From: Mesorhabditis belari
Taxonomy: Eukaryota; Nematoda; Chromadorea; Rhabditida; Rhabditidae
DNA length: 64,000 nucleotides
NCBI GenBank assembly: GCA_958450365.1
Contig: CAUEEP010000867.1
Span: 62,001 to 126,000 of the forward strand
Reading direction: 5' to 3'
Shown: piece by piece, positions 33,590 to 45,951 of the stretch
How the letters are laid out: each line of letters begins with the position of its first letter
Position numbering within the stretch: the first letter of the stretch is position 1
Position numbers and translations under genes: made by a program
Notes under the pieces: generated by a model
What the model saw: the letters and a program-made list of their open reading frames with translations, nothing else
Told to the model about the DNA's origin: nothing
Database searches by the model: none

Positions 33590-35045
33590 CACATCGAGTA
33601 CAATTTTTTTTGAAGAAAATCAAAATCTGAATCATAAAAATTCTAGTGTGATATCCAGATAGAAGAAAAAACGGAATTTCAATAAAATTGCTCTTGTCAT
33701 TTTTTCGGAATAATCGCGAACTCTTAGCAGTCCATTATCAAGTACAAATCTGTTTTGATGAGAATTAAAATCTGAATCCTAACAATTCTAGGGTGACATC
33801 CAGATAGAAGAAAAAACCCAATTTGAATGAAATTCCTCCCGCCATTTTTTCGGAATAATCGCGCACACTTTGCAGTCCATTATCGAGTACAAATCAGTTT
33901 TGATGAAAATCAAAATCAGAATCCTAACAATTCTAGTGTGATATCCAGATAGAAGAAAAAACCCAATTTGAATAAAATTCCTCCCACCAATTTCTCGAAA
34001 TAATCTCGCACTCTTTGCAGTCCATTATCGAGTACAATTTTTTGAAGAAAATCAAAATCTGAATCATAATAATTCTAGGGTGACATCCAGATAGAAGAAA
34101 AAACTCAATTTGAATAAAAGTAAGGACTGTGTATGCTTAAAAAATGCGGCAGTAAGGCACAAGGCATATCGAGTACAAATCTATTTTGATGAAAATCAAA
34201 ATCAGAATCCCAACAATTCTAGGGTGACATCCAGATAGAAGAAAAAACCCAATTTGAATAAAATTCCTCCCGCCAATTTTTCGAAATAATCGCAAACTCT
34301 TTGCAGTCCATTATCGAGTACAATTTTTTTGATGAAAATCAAAATCTGAATCATAAAAATTCTAGTGTGATATCCAGATAGAAGAAAAATCGGAATTTCA
34401 ATAAAATTGCTCTTGTCAATTTTTCGGAATAATCGCGAACTCTTCCCAGTCCACTCTCTGCACTCCAACTACAGCTATAAGGAGCTCAAAATGTTAAACC
34501 CAAAAGAAAACAAAAATTCAGGCTGTAAAAACTTTTTTGCTAATATTCAAACTCTTCATAGCAGTCGTTGGACTGCAAAAGTGAACTGCAGATTTTATTT
34601 TCATCAAAAAAATTGTGCTCGATGATGGACTGCCAAGAGTTTGGGATTATTTCAAAGAATTGGCAAAAGCAATTTTAATTAAATCGAGTTTTTCCTTCTA
34701 TCTGGATGTCACCCTAGAATTGTTAGGATTCAGATTTTGATTTTCATCAAAAAAAATTGTACTCTATGATGGACTGCAAAGAGTTTGGGGTTATTCCCAA
34801 GAATTGGCTGAAGGAATTTTATTGAAATTCCGTTTTTTCTTCTATCTGGATGACACACTAGAATTGTAAGGGTTCAGATTTTGATTTTCATCAAAAAGAA
34901 TTGTACTCGATGATGGACTGCCAAGAGTTTGGGATTATTTCAAAAAGTTGACAAGAGCAATTTTATTGAAATTCCGTTTTTTCTTTTATCTGGATATCAT
35001 TCTAAAATTTTCATGATTCAGATTTTGATTTTCACCAAAATCTTT
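33590..35045. repeat. 145-bp repeat family, tandem then inverted
   Basis: From 33590 to about 34460 the unit recurs directly with a period of 145 bp; marker GCAGTCCATTAT is at 33727, 33872, 34017 and 34303. Each unit contains TCTAG(T/G)GTGA(C/T)ATCCAG and GAATAATCGC. From about 34560 to 35045 units run in reverse orientation (GGATGTCACCCTAGAATTGT). A unique spacer of about 100 bp separates the halves. It resembles a transposon built of subterminal repeats, or a satellite palindrome. Confidence 0.8.
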
Positions 35046-35904
35046 TTTTGCCTTATCGTTTGCCCGATTTGTGAGGTTAGAATTCAAATTTCCGATTTTA
35101 TGACGCATAAAACCTCTAACTTTTAACACATAGAACTTTTAATATCAAAAAATAAATATAAAGCAATGAAAAAACTCTTCTTGTTCAACAAGTTATTGAA
35201 AAATTTGTTCTTAAATACTTTCTCAAAAGTATCTGAAGAAAAAAAAGAAAAAGAACCCGGAAGGATGTGAGTAAACGCAGGGAAAACAGCTCATAAAATG
35301 ATGTCATATTTGAGGAATTGTCATATTTGAGGAATATGTCTAAGAAATTCGAGTTATAAACAAAATTCTCTTCAAGAAAAGGCGTGATTTTTGGATTTCT
35401 GGTGTGTTTGATTGAAAAATTCTTGATTTTTCTCGATTTTTCACCAACAGTGTCTCTATTTGGTTAAGTCATGCGTTTTTATAAATAAATAAACCGTTAG
35501 ACATGGATCTGATGAGGTATTTACTGAAATTTTTCGAGAAAAATAGAGCGCTCAAAAAAAGCGATCAAAAAAGCGATCAAAAAAGCAATCAAAAACAGAA
35601 TAAACTTCTTGGAAAACGAGGAAAATAATAGAAATAGAGTAATAGAAAGAGTCAGATTTGTTATTTTATGATCGGTGATCGTTTGATATGAAAGAAAAAT
35701 AGAAAATATTGATATTTAGATGTTAGACGATATTTAGATGGGTAGATTAGACGTTCGGACGTTAGATAGGTATATTAGACGTAGCCAAATTAGGCACAGT
35801 AGATTATCCTGATCGTACTGTAGTTGTTCTCTAAACAAATCAGCTTTCTAAAGCTACAGTAATCTACAGATCTAGGTAATCTACAGGAATCTACAGTAAT
35901 CTAT

Positions 35905-36329
35905 AGGGTGGACCAAAACTACCGTTAAAATGCTTACTCACCCGCAAATGCGAAGTATCGTTGTCTACCGTTTGAGGTCGACGAGAGTGTTCATGATCGA
36001 CGAGAGTGTTCATCATCCTTGAGACTTTCATCACCATACCGAAAGCGTTGGAACCAGGCTCGGCGTTGGAATCAGGGTCGGCGTTGGAACCAAGGTCGGC
36101 GTTGGAATCAGGCTCGGCGTTGGAACCAAGCTCGGCGTTGGAACCAAGCTCGGCGTTAGAATCAGGGTCGGCGTTGGAACCAGGCTCGGCGTTGGAATCA
36201 GGCTCGGCGTTGGAACCAAGCTCGGCGTTGGAACCAAGCTCGGCGTTGGAACCAAGCTCGGCGTTGGAATCAGGGTCGGCGTTGGAACCAAGCTCGGCGT
36301 TGGAATCAGGCTCGGCTTTCGGATAATAC
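35905..36329. mobile_element. Duplicated left end of the same transposon plus minisatellite
   Basis: AGGGTGGACCAAAACTACCG, then TGCTTACTCACCCGCAAATG, repeats in direct orientation the left end at 36330. Between the two copies lies an 18-bp minisatellite (GGCGTTGGAACCAAGCTC, 36040-36315). It is a second, truncated element or an internal duplication. Confidence 0.6.
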
Positions 36330-37134
36330 AGGGTGGGCCAAAATTACCGTTACAATGCTCACTCACGCGCAAATGCGAAACCAAAATGGAAGAAAGCGAA
36401 ATGGAAGAAAGCGAACGGTAACAACTTCAGCAAATGTCAAAAAAAAAGTGAGGAATCGCCTGTTGAAAATGCCAAACTAAACGGCGCGGAAAATGCCACA
36501 AAAAATGGAGATGCAATCCTTTAGAAGAAGCGAGCGAACATCCCTTAGAAGAATCATCAAAAACAAGCTTAAACAAGTTAAAGGCCTGCGAGAAAAATAA
36601 ATCAAAAATGCTATCAGTTGACGCTATCAACCCCACAAAACTGTTGATAGTTTGAAAAAGCGCTCGAAAAGGCTTGGGAAGAGCTGGATCTCGCTGGAGC
36701 TGGATCTCCTATACCTTCTCCCCACGATCGACGCTTTTCTACGACGTTTGGACGTTGTAGAAAAGCTTAATAAGACGTAAAAGCTATTGGAGATCTGTTT
36801 GAAAAGGAATAGTTTTTATGAATTGTTATGAGACAATAAAAGTTATTTTTAAGAAAAATCTTTGACCTTTTGAGTTGCTTTTTATAAAGAGGTTTCTCGA
36901 TTTCTCTTGCTGAAAAGAGTCTTTTCTGAATGAAAACAAGGACTCAGTGTGCTAGAAAGAGATAGAAAGAGTTAGGAAGAGTTAGGAAGAGCTAGGAAGA
37001 GTTAGAAAGAGCTAGGGAAGGCTAGGGAGGGCTAGGAAGAGTTAGAAAGAGCTAGGGAAGGCTAGGGAGGGCTAGGAAGAGCTAGGAAGAGCTAGAAAGC
37101 TTTTTTATATGTAACGGTAATTTTGGCCCACCCT
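36330..37134. mobile_element. DNA transposon with 25-bp inverted ends
   Basis: AGGGTGGGCCAAAATTACCG (continuing TTACA) at the left is exactly inverted at the right, 37110-37134. The interior holds Lys-rich open stretches, a short palindrome near 36730-36770 and a GAGCTAGGAA repeat (36955-37100) close to the right end. No transposase is recognised. Confidence 0.75.
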
Positions 37135-37194
37135 CTAGAGTCAATCTACAGTAATCTATAGTAATCTATAGTAATCTACAGTAATCTACAGTAA

Positions 37195-38075
37195 TACAGA
37201 AAACAGATTATTAAAGAACTTGCTTAGAAAACAGATTTCTTAGGAACTTGTTTAGGAAACAGATTGTTTAGAGAGCTTGTTTAGGAAACAGATTGTTTAG
37301 AGAGCTTGTTTAGAAAACAGATTGTTTAGAGAGCTTGCTTAGGAAACAGATTTCTTAGCAACTTGCTTAGAAAACAGATTGTTTAAGAACTTGTTTAAAA
37401 AACAGATTGTTCCAAATAGATGCTTAAAAAGCACTCTTACAGAGAATTCATGACGAGTTCATTCTTGACAAGAATTCATTCGACAAAGTTTTTCCGACAT
37501 TGAAAAACTTTCAGTCATTTCAATTCAGTCGTTTTTTTAATTTAGTCATTTAGATATTCAGTTAAATAATTCAATTAAATAATTCAATTAAATAATTCAG
37601 TTAAATAATTCAGTTAAATAGTTCAGTTAAATAATTCAGTTAAATAATTCAATTAAATAATTCAATTAAACAATTCAATTAAACAATTCAATTAAATAGT
37701 TCAGTTAAATAATTCATATTCAGTTAAATAAGGTTTTTTTCGCAAGAAAAGGACTTTAAAAGTTTTAAGGACAAGGATTAAAGGACATTTAAGGACAAGG
37801 ATTAAAGGATACCTAAGGACAAGGATTAAAGGACATTTAAGGACAAGGATTAAAGGATACCTAAGGACAAGGATTAAAGGACATTTAAGGACAAGGATTA
37901 AAGGATACCTAAGGACAAGGATTAAAGGACATTTAAGGACAAGGATTAAAGGATACCTAAGGACAAGGATTAAAGGACATTTAAGGACAAGAATTAAAGG
38001 ATACCTAAGGACAAGGATTAAAGGGCACTTAAGGACAAGGATTAAAGGACACTTAAGGGCAAGGATTAAAGTTTC
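37195..38075. repeat. Three adjoining minisatellites
   Basis: AAACAGATTGTTTAGAGAGC (37200-37405), TTCAGTTAAATAA 13-mers (37557-37725) and AAGGACAAGGATTAAAGGAC with ATTT/TACC alternation (37757-38070). Confidence 0.88.
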
Positions 38076-38337
38076 TAATCGTTGAAAATTTGATTAATGT
38101 TTTAAATCAATAAGAAAACTATGCAAAACAGGAAATAGGTTTTAAATGTTTGTCAATGTTTATCAATGATCGTCTATTCGATTTTCCCGGAAAAAAGAGA
38201 ACCGGTTGATCGCCGGTTGATCGTAAAGTAAAGAAAGAAAAAGGGAAAACAACATTTTTTTTCTTTCAGCTTTTCTGAAAGGGAAACAAATTTATGGACG
38301 AATTTTTGGAAAATATCATTGCTGAGTTTTGAGAAAT

Positions 38338-38495
38338 GATTCTTTTAAAGGGTTTTTTTACAAGGTTTTTGTTTAAAGGGTTTTTGTTTAAAGGGTTCTT
38401 TTACAAGGCTTTTGTTTAAAGGGTTTTTTAAAAGGGTTTTGTTTAAAGGGTTTTTGTTTAAAGGGTTTTTTTACAAGGTTTTTTACAAGGTGTTC
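38338..38495. repeat. AAAGGGTTTTTGTTT minisatellite
   Basis: Variable units of 14-17 bases. Confidence 0.85.
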
Positions 38496-38529
38496 TCTTT
38501 TTTCTATAATAATCGCGCTTGAAAGCGCT

Positions 38530-39335
38530 TAAATCTCTCAAAGCGCTTGAAGCTCTCGAACCTCTTGAATCTCTTGAATCTCTAGAACTCTAGAACTCTA
38601 GAATTTCTAGAACTCTAGAATTTCTAGAATCTCTAGAATCTCTAGAACTCTAGAATTTCTAGAACCTCTAGAATCTCTTGAATCTCTAGAATCTCTTGAA
38701 TCTCTTGAATCTCTCAAATCTGTTATTTAACCACTTTTCTCTCTTATAAATTGTTAAGAAAAGCTTTTCAATATTTTTTTAAAAGGTTTTTTACAAGCTT
38801 TTTTAAAAGGTTTTCTCTTTTTTCTATAATAATATGCCTAAAAACACTTTTCAATTTCTTCTCTGCTTCTCTAAAACGAGCTTGACATCATTTGAAACGG
38901 TTATTCCATTTTGGTTATTCTACTTCAGCCAAAATAGTGTGATAAGTAATGTTAAATGCTATTTTTACATTAGCATTTAACATTTAAAATACTCAAAAGC
39001 TTTTCTTAACAATTTTTAAGAGAGAAAAGTGGTTAAATAACAGATTTGAGAGATTCGAGAGATTCCAGAGATTCGAGAGATTCTAGAGTTCTAGAGATTC
39101 AAGAGATTCTAGAGATTCTAGAGATTCTAGAGGTTCTAGAGATTCAAGAGATTTCAGAGATTCAAGAGGTTCAGATTCAAGAGGTTCAGGAGATTCAAGA
39201 TATTCAGGAGATTCAAGAGATTCAAGAGATTCAAGCGCTTTGAGAGATTCAAGAGATTCAAGAGCTTCAAGCGCTTTGAGAGCTTCAAGCGCTTTGAGAG
39301 ATTCAAGCGCTTTGAGAGATTCAAGCGCTTGTTAA
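38530..39335. repeat. Inverted repeat with TCTAGAATCTC arrays in both arms
   Basis: TCTGTTATTTAACCACTTTT near 38720 is inverted at about 39020-39040. The flanking arrays are TCTAGAACTCTAGAATTTCT (38570-38710) and GAGATTCTAGAGATTC / AGAGATTCAA (39046-39330). Confidence 0.75.
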
Positions 39336-39642
39336 ATGAGTTGTAGAAGTCCAATCAAAAAGCTTTTGATAAATAAAGCCAAGATAAATATAGCTAAGAT
39401 TAAGGGCTACAATTCTCTATCTAACACTTGCTACTTTTGAAATAAATTAGCCATTTTCCAGACACTTTTTTAGCAAACTGTCGCTCTGTTGTTTTTCCAA
39501 AAAGTTGTCACTTTGCGATCACCTTGTGCAACACTGGCTGTACAAAATTATAAGTATTTATGGAAATTTTATAGACTAGCCGTGTTTCTTTTATATGTAC
39601 AAGTTTATGCGAATCAAATCGGTGAATAAAAGAAATGAGGAT

Positions 39643-41460
39643 TTAACAGAATTGAACGGTGTAGGCGGGGCTTGGTCCATTGTTTCCTCGGCAGAAGAAG
39701 GTCGATGTGTGATCATCATACGCATAACTGTATGCACCAGGACAGGCTTTCTAAAACAGAATAGATCTTGATAGTTAATCAATTTGAAACTAGATCTATT
39801 TAGATCAATCCTGTGGCTTTATCCTCACCTTGAAGAGTTGACTGTATTGATTGGGCGGGCAAGTGTCTGGAGTTCCGTGAGCTCCACTGGAAGGGAAATT
39901 TTTAATAAATAAGCTGAATGATTGAAAGCTAATATCTAGATCTAGATCTAGATCTAGCTCTTGATCTAGGTCTAGTTCTTGATCTAGATCTAGCTCTTGA
40001 TCTAGGCCCAGATCTTGCTCTAGATCTAGATCTAGCTCTTGATCTAGATCTAGGTCTTGATCTTGATCTTGATCTAGCTCTTGATCTAGACCTTCATCTA
40101 GATCTAGATCTCTCTTTCGAATTAACCACCAACCGGCAACAGTACTCATCAGTGTTGAAAGCCTCACAAGCCGACATACAGGCGACAATGTTTCCGTTCT
40201 AAAAGGTAAATCTATTAAAGGAATATCTTATTCTATTTAGAGAAGCTAGAGATCTATCTTTTATGTAGCTTTACCTTAATATCCCGAAGCGGGGGTGGAC
40301 AAAGGGTTGAGCTCAAGTTATCCACACATCCTCCAGACACTTTGCAATCATATTGTCCTCCATTGGTGTTGAAAGTGCCACCAATTGGCATGATTAGAAC
40401 GGGAATATTGTAGCCATCAACAAGAGAGACATCGTAGTAATCCTGGAATGAATGGTTGGTTGATGATTGATTGATTGATCGATCATTCAAAGAGCAATAC
40501 TAGCAGTACTAGTCTAACAAGTCTTCAATCTCCACTAGTATTCAGCACTAATCTGTCATTCAAACTATCGTTCAACTCAACCCTTTTCCTGAATATTATC
40601 TCACCTGTGCCCCAGCTCCATTGAGGGTGAATTCAGCAAGGGAAATTGGCGGAACTCCTCCACGCCCATTGCATTGTTCAGTCTAAAGATATACTTAAAT
40701 TCTATTCAAATTGTTGATCATCTTCTTTATCATCTTCTTTACCATCTTCTTTATCATCTTCTTTATCATCAAATCTCCTCCATTTCCCTCTCCAAACCCA
40801 CATTTCCCCCACAATCTCCCGTTTCACAATTCATATTTCCATCACATCCAGTTCTTGCCCAAATCCGTGCTGCTTGCCATCCATTCGGGACACGGAGTTG
40901 CTAAAAATATAGAGAATTTCTAGATTTTAAGATAATAGATAAGATAATAATTAAATAGTAGATCTATTTAGTTATATCTTTTCTTTAATTTTCATCTTTT
41001 GAGATCAATTTTTGAAGATTCTTCTCAAATTTCTTCTCAAAAAACGATTCCTTATCAGTTTGCCGTTCATTTTTTTCGCCGGACTCAACCGTTGATCAGA
41101 AAATGATAGAACTTTGAATTCAAATCAGAAATTAGAGAAATTAGTTGATAAATAGATGATCTAATCCCTAATAGATTATCTAATCCCTTAAGTACCTTCG
41201 ACTCTCCTCCATTCAATTTAAAGCCACCACCATTTGGAACGAAAGATCCTTGAACACCGGGCCAAATCGTGAAAGGACATTTGTTGTAAATCTGAAATGA
41301 ATATAGAAAAATGGATAAGTAATAGATAATCCTCTTTTCAAGATCTATTATCTATCTTTTCCTCTTTAAAACTCACATTAATACAGACACTATTCCCATC
41401 ACTCGAACATTGAGAAGCAGCTGAGCCAACAACAGCCAAAAGAAGCGTTAAACGGAGCAT
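39643..41460 (-). CDS. Thaumatin-like secreted protein, copy 1
   Basis: Eight exons, minus strand: 41460-41377, 41291-41196, 40900-40802, 40682-40605, 40442-40275, 40198-40134, 39886-39829, 39750-39643; 251 residues, the usual thaumatin length. The start MLRLTLLLAVVGSAAS is a signal peptide, so the product is secreted. Family marks: CPFTIWPGVQGSF near the N-terminus, the signature GCDGNMNCETGDCGG in exon 3, LAEFTLNG, then YDVSLVDGYNIPVLIMP, many paired cysteines and the end CRGNNGPSPAYTVQFC. The acidic-cleft residues (Arg, Glu of LAEF, Asp of YDVSLVDGYN) are present. Family members bind or hydrolyse beta-glucans or act in antifungal defence; the role here is inferred. It is the left arm of an inverted duplication with copy 2; homology breaks immediately after the stop codon (TAA here, TAG in the others). 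Introns are short but hold CTAGAT- and ATCTTCTTT-type repeats. Confidence 0.95.
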
Positions 41461-41994
41461 TCTAACTGGAAAATGGAAGATTTCGAAAGGAATTTGGTCG
41501 CCAGGAAGGAATGTTTACGTTAAAAGCACAAAGTACATCATGGAGAACACTCTAGCGCTTATAATCTCTTTTCCTCACATAGATTGGTAAAAGATTTAAA
41601 GACAATTGAATAATACAATTGTATATTGATAATTCAGATAATTAAATAAGTTGGAGCCTGCTAGCCTAGACAGGACTAAGCCAAGTCGACTACTAAGTCT
41701 AAGTCCAAGATCGGCCGGCTGCAAGTCAGGATCTGGTCCAAGGTTGGTCCAGGATTTGTCCAGTTGATCTAATTTGTCTAGAACTAGATCCAGACAGGTC
41801 TCAGGTCCAGGTTCAGACTCAGATCCAGGCCCAGATTCAGACCTAGCTCCAGATTCAGGTCAAGGTCCAGATTCAGGTTCAGATCTAGATCCAGATTTAG
41901 GTTCAAATCCAGGTCCTGGTTTGGCAGGCTCGGTTAGAACCAAGTTCCAATCCCAATTCAGGTTCAGGACTGGTCCAATGGGAAACATCATGTC

Positions 41995-42765
41995 CAAATC
42001 CAGGCCCAGATTCAGGTCCAGATCCAGGTCCAGATTCAGGTCTAGCTTCAGATTTAGGTCCAGGTCCAGATTCAGGTCTAGGTCCAAACTCAGTTCTAAG
42101 CCCAGATCCAGGTCTAGGTCCAGACTCAGTTCTAAGCTCGGATTCAGGTCCAGGTCCAGATTCAGGTCTAGGTCCAGACTCAGTTCTAAGCCCAGATCCA
42201 GGTCTAGGTCCAGATTCAGGTCTAAGCCCAGATTCAGGTCTAGGTCCAGACTCAGGTCTAAGCCCAGATCCAGGTCTAGGTCCAGATTCAGGTCTAAGCC
42301 CAGATTCAGGTCTAGGTCCAGACTCAGGTCTAAGCCCAGATCCAGGTCTAGGTCCAGATTCAGGTCTAAGCCCAGATTCAGGTCCAGGTCCAGATTCAGG
42401 TCTAAGCCCAGATTCAGGTCTAGGTCCAGATTCAGGTCTAAGCCCAGATTCAGGTCTAGGTCCAGACTCAGGTCTAAGCCCAGATCCAGGTCTAGGTCCA
42501 GATTCAGGTCTAAGCCCAGATTCAGGTCTAGGTCCAGACTCAGGTCTAAGCCCAGATTCAGGTCTAGGTCCAGACTCAGGTCTAAGCCCAGATCCAGGTC
42601 TAGGTCCAGATTCAGGTCTAAGCCCAGATTCAGGTCTAGGTCCAGACTCAGGTCTAAGCCCAGATTCAGGTCTAGGTCCAGACTCAGGTCTAAGCCCAGA
42701 TTCAGGTCTAGGTCCAGACTCAGGTCTAAGCCCAGATCCAGGTCTAGGTCCAGATTCAGGTTCAG
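41995..42765. repeat. 24-bp minisatellite
   Basis: Units GGTCTAGGTCCAGATTCA and GGTCTAAGCCCAGATTCA. It is open in three frames because the period divides by three, so no protein is called. Confidence 0.92.
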
Positions 42766-42769
42766 TAGG

Positions 42770-43990
42770 ATATCCAAGCTGATCCTTGAACCAATCCAAT
42801 ACCAAGTAGCCATCCCAAACCCAAACCAGAACAGGAAAAGAACAAAAAACTGTTTAGGTATCTATTTAAATTTAAGTGAAGGAAAAGTGACTCAAAAGAG
42901 GAAAAATTTAAAGAGATTTTAAGGTTTTGAGTTAACAAAACTAGAAATTGAAGAAAAATATAAGAAAATTATAAGAAAACTATAAGAACGTCAGATAAGA
43001 ATGTTAAATAACATTGTGAAAGAACTTTTTCAATTATCTAAAAGACGAGATCACCGCCAAAACGTGGTTGAGTGGCTGGGTGTCACATTGCTTTCCCCAA
43101 ATCCTTTTATATTCTTCTCCACGCATCTTATCACTGAATGGGGGACCGTCTCATTCTTCTGCTATCTTGAAAAAGTCCATGTGGACTCAGGGAAAGTCAA
43201 CTGAAAAGGATTAAGCCAAATTCTTTATGCAAAAATTTGACAAGAGATGAAAAAGAGACTGTTTATTGACTTTAATGAGTAAAATGAGTTTAATGACTTT
43301 ACTGGCTTTGCTGACTTCAGCTTACTCGTCATTCTTACCTTTATAAGCTTCTAGACACTCAATTATTTATCCGTGCTGCTTTCTGGAAATCTGGCATTGT
43401 TGCAGTTTACTCAGCCTGTAAAGTCTCTAGCCTGAAGTTCTGTTAGCTTAGCCCAGACTTGCCTGACTAATTCTAGGACTTGCCTGGCTAATTCTAGGAC
43501 TTGCCTGGCTATTCTAGGACTTGGCTTCTGGCCAGATCCTCCCTTAGCCTGGTTTTTAGGTTCATTGCCACAGCTAGAACAATCTTGCTTTTACAAATTT
43601 GTTTTCAATTCATCAGAAAGGTTATTCAATTGGCTATTAGACACCAGAAGCTAAACCGGCCCTGGCTTTACTTCAAGCTCAAGTTATAGATTCATTGGTA
43701 CAGCTGGAACAACTGGACAACCAGCTTCCGAGCCTGGCTTTGCTTCAAGCTCGAATTAGATTCATTGGTACAGCTGGAACAACCGGACAACCAGCTAGAT
43801 CCGGGCCTGCCCTGAGCTTGATCTGAGCTTGACCTAACCAACCAAAAGCCAGGACAAGACTAACTTCTTAACACAATTGCTCTGGCTTGACTCTAGCGTC
43901 TGGACTTGACTTCTGACTAGTTCTAGGAGAGGTTTATAGATTCATTGGCAGAGCTTGATTAAGCTTGATTCCGATTGTCCATTCCCGAGA
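42770..43990. other. Spacer without recognised genes
   Basis: AT-rich to 43380, then repeats of CTAATTCTAGGACTTGCCTG and GATTCATTGGTACAGCTGGA (43420-43930). Nothing coding is supported. Confidence 0.5.
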
Positions 43991-44009
43991 TCTTTGATAC
44001 TCTAAACTA

Positions 44010-44245
44010 TTCATAAACTGTTCAGAACTGTTCAGAACTGTTCAGAAACTGTTCAGAACTGTTCAGAACTGTTTAAAAACTGTTTAGAACTGTTCAAAAC
44101 TGTTCAGAACTGTTCAGAACTGTTCAGAAACTGTTCAGAACTGTTCAGAACTGTTCAGAACTTTTCAGAAACTGTTCAAAACTGTTCAGAACTGTTCAGA
44201 AACTGTTCAGAAACTGTTCAGAACTGTTCAGAACTGTTCATAAAC
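44010..44245. repeat. GTTCAGAACT minisatellite
   Basis: Units ACTGTTCAGA with one-base length variants. Confidence 0.9.
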
Positions 44246-44824
44246 TGCTTTGATCATAAAAAGGTGATAAGATCTCAAAAAACTTTCAGAGAAATCTGGT
44301 AATTTCAATTGCAAAAGATCGCTTGTTCCATGATACATTGGGGTTTTGAAAAAGAAAAGATAAGAAGAAAAAAAGGTAAGAATACCCCATCGAAAGTTTG
44401 GTGATAAGGATTTTAGGGGAATTCCCCGGAATCGGGAATCGAGAATCGGGGAATTTAGCTGGAAATGGAAAGTACCATGGTACAAATCGAAGTGATCTGT
44501 TCAGCAATCATGAAATCAATCAGCAATCAAGTTAGGAAGGTTGGGGAAAAGAAAAAAAGGAATGAAATGGGATTTCTGCAGTTTTTCTGCAGTTCTGATC
44601 GTCAGAAAATCGAGGTATAAATATGAAAAAGGGCTATTTGAAAGCAAAAGAGATAACGATTGGGTATATAAGGCTCTTTCCGATATTTAAGGCTCATCCA
44701 CTCATCACTTTTACATAAACAATTACTTGACCGATCTTTTATGGATCTGATTCAAGATTCTTACTATCTTCTTTAGCTTTTTCTTACCAGAATAAGCTTT
44801 CTGAATCTGATTTTTAGCTTTTCT

Positions 44825-45345
44825 TGTACTTGACTAGCTGGCTTTGACTAGTTGGTGTTGACTAACTGGCTTTGACTAGCTGGCTTTGACTAGCTGGCTT
44901 TGACTAGCTGGCTTTGACTAGCTGGCTTTGACTAGTTGGCTTTGACTAGCTGGCTTTGACTAGCTGGCTTTGACTAGCTGGCTTTGACTAGTTGGCTTTG
45001 ACTAGCTGGCTTTGACTAGCTGGCTTTGACTAGCTGGCTTTGACTAGTTGGCTTTGACTAGTTGGCTTTGACTAGCTGGTTTTGACTAGCTGGTGTTGAC
45101 TAGCTGGTGTTGACTAGCTGGTGTTGACTAGCTGGTGTTGACTAGCTGGTGTTGACTAGCTGGTGTTGACTAGCTGGTTTTGACTAGCTGGTGTTGACTA
45201 GCTGGTGTTGACTAGCTGGTGTTGACTAGCTGGTGTTGACTAGCTGGTGTTGACTAGCTGGTGTTGACTAGCTGGTGTTGACTAGCTGGTTTTGACTAGC
45301 TGGTGTTGACTAGCTGGCTTTGACTAGCTGGTGTTGACTAGCTGA
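44825..45345. repeat. 15-bp minisatellite
   Basis: GACTAGCTGGCTTT on the left side gives way to GACTAGCTGGTGTT on the right. Short remnants at 51588-51672 mark the duplication border upstream of copy 3. Confidence 0.92.
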
Positions 45346-45951
45346 CTCCTAACTTGAACCTAACCTATTCAAAGGTCTTTAAACCTTTGAACCTTTACAG
45401 TGCTGGACCTGGATTTGGACCTGATGCTTCCCATTGGACCAGTCCTGAACCTGAATTGGGATTGGAACTTGGTCCTAACCGAGCCTGCCAAATCAGGACC
45501 TGGATTTGAACCTAAATCTGGATCTAGATCTGAACCTGAATCTGGACCTTGACCTGAATCTGGAGCGAGGTCTGAATCTGGGCCTGGATCTGAGTCTGAA
45601 CCTGGACCTGAGACCTGTCTGGATCTAGTTCTAGACAAATTAGATCAACTGGACAAACCCTGGACCAACCTTGGACCAGATCCTGACTTGAAGCCGGCCG
45701 ATCTTGGACTTAGACTTAGTAGTCGACTTGGCTTAGTCCTGTCTAGGCTAGCAGGCTCCAACTTATTTAATTATCTGAATTATCAATATGAGCCTAGCTT
45801 ATTCAATTGTCTTTAAATCTTTTGCCAATCTATATGAGGTAAAGAGATGATAAGCCCTACAGTGTTCTCTATGAAGTACTTTGTGCTTTCAACGTAAACA
45901 TTCCTTCCCAGCGACCAAATTCCTTTCAAAATCTTCCATTTTCCAGTCAGA

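Noticed and set aside
36006..36384. Ala-Leu-Glu-Pro repeat frame
   Set aside because: 18-bp minisatellite between two transposon ends; both strands are open.
41774..42922. Arg/Ser-rich 382-residue open frame resembling an SR protein, plus two long frames on the other strand
   Set aside because: It is a 24-bp minisatellite whose period keeps three frames open; there are no splice sites, domains or non-repeat core, and it lies in the spacer of an inverted duplication.
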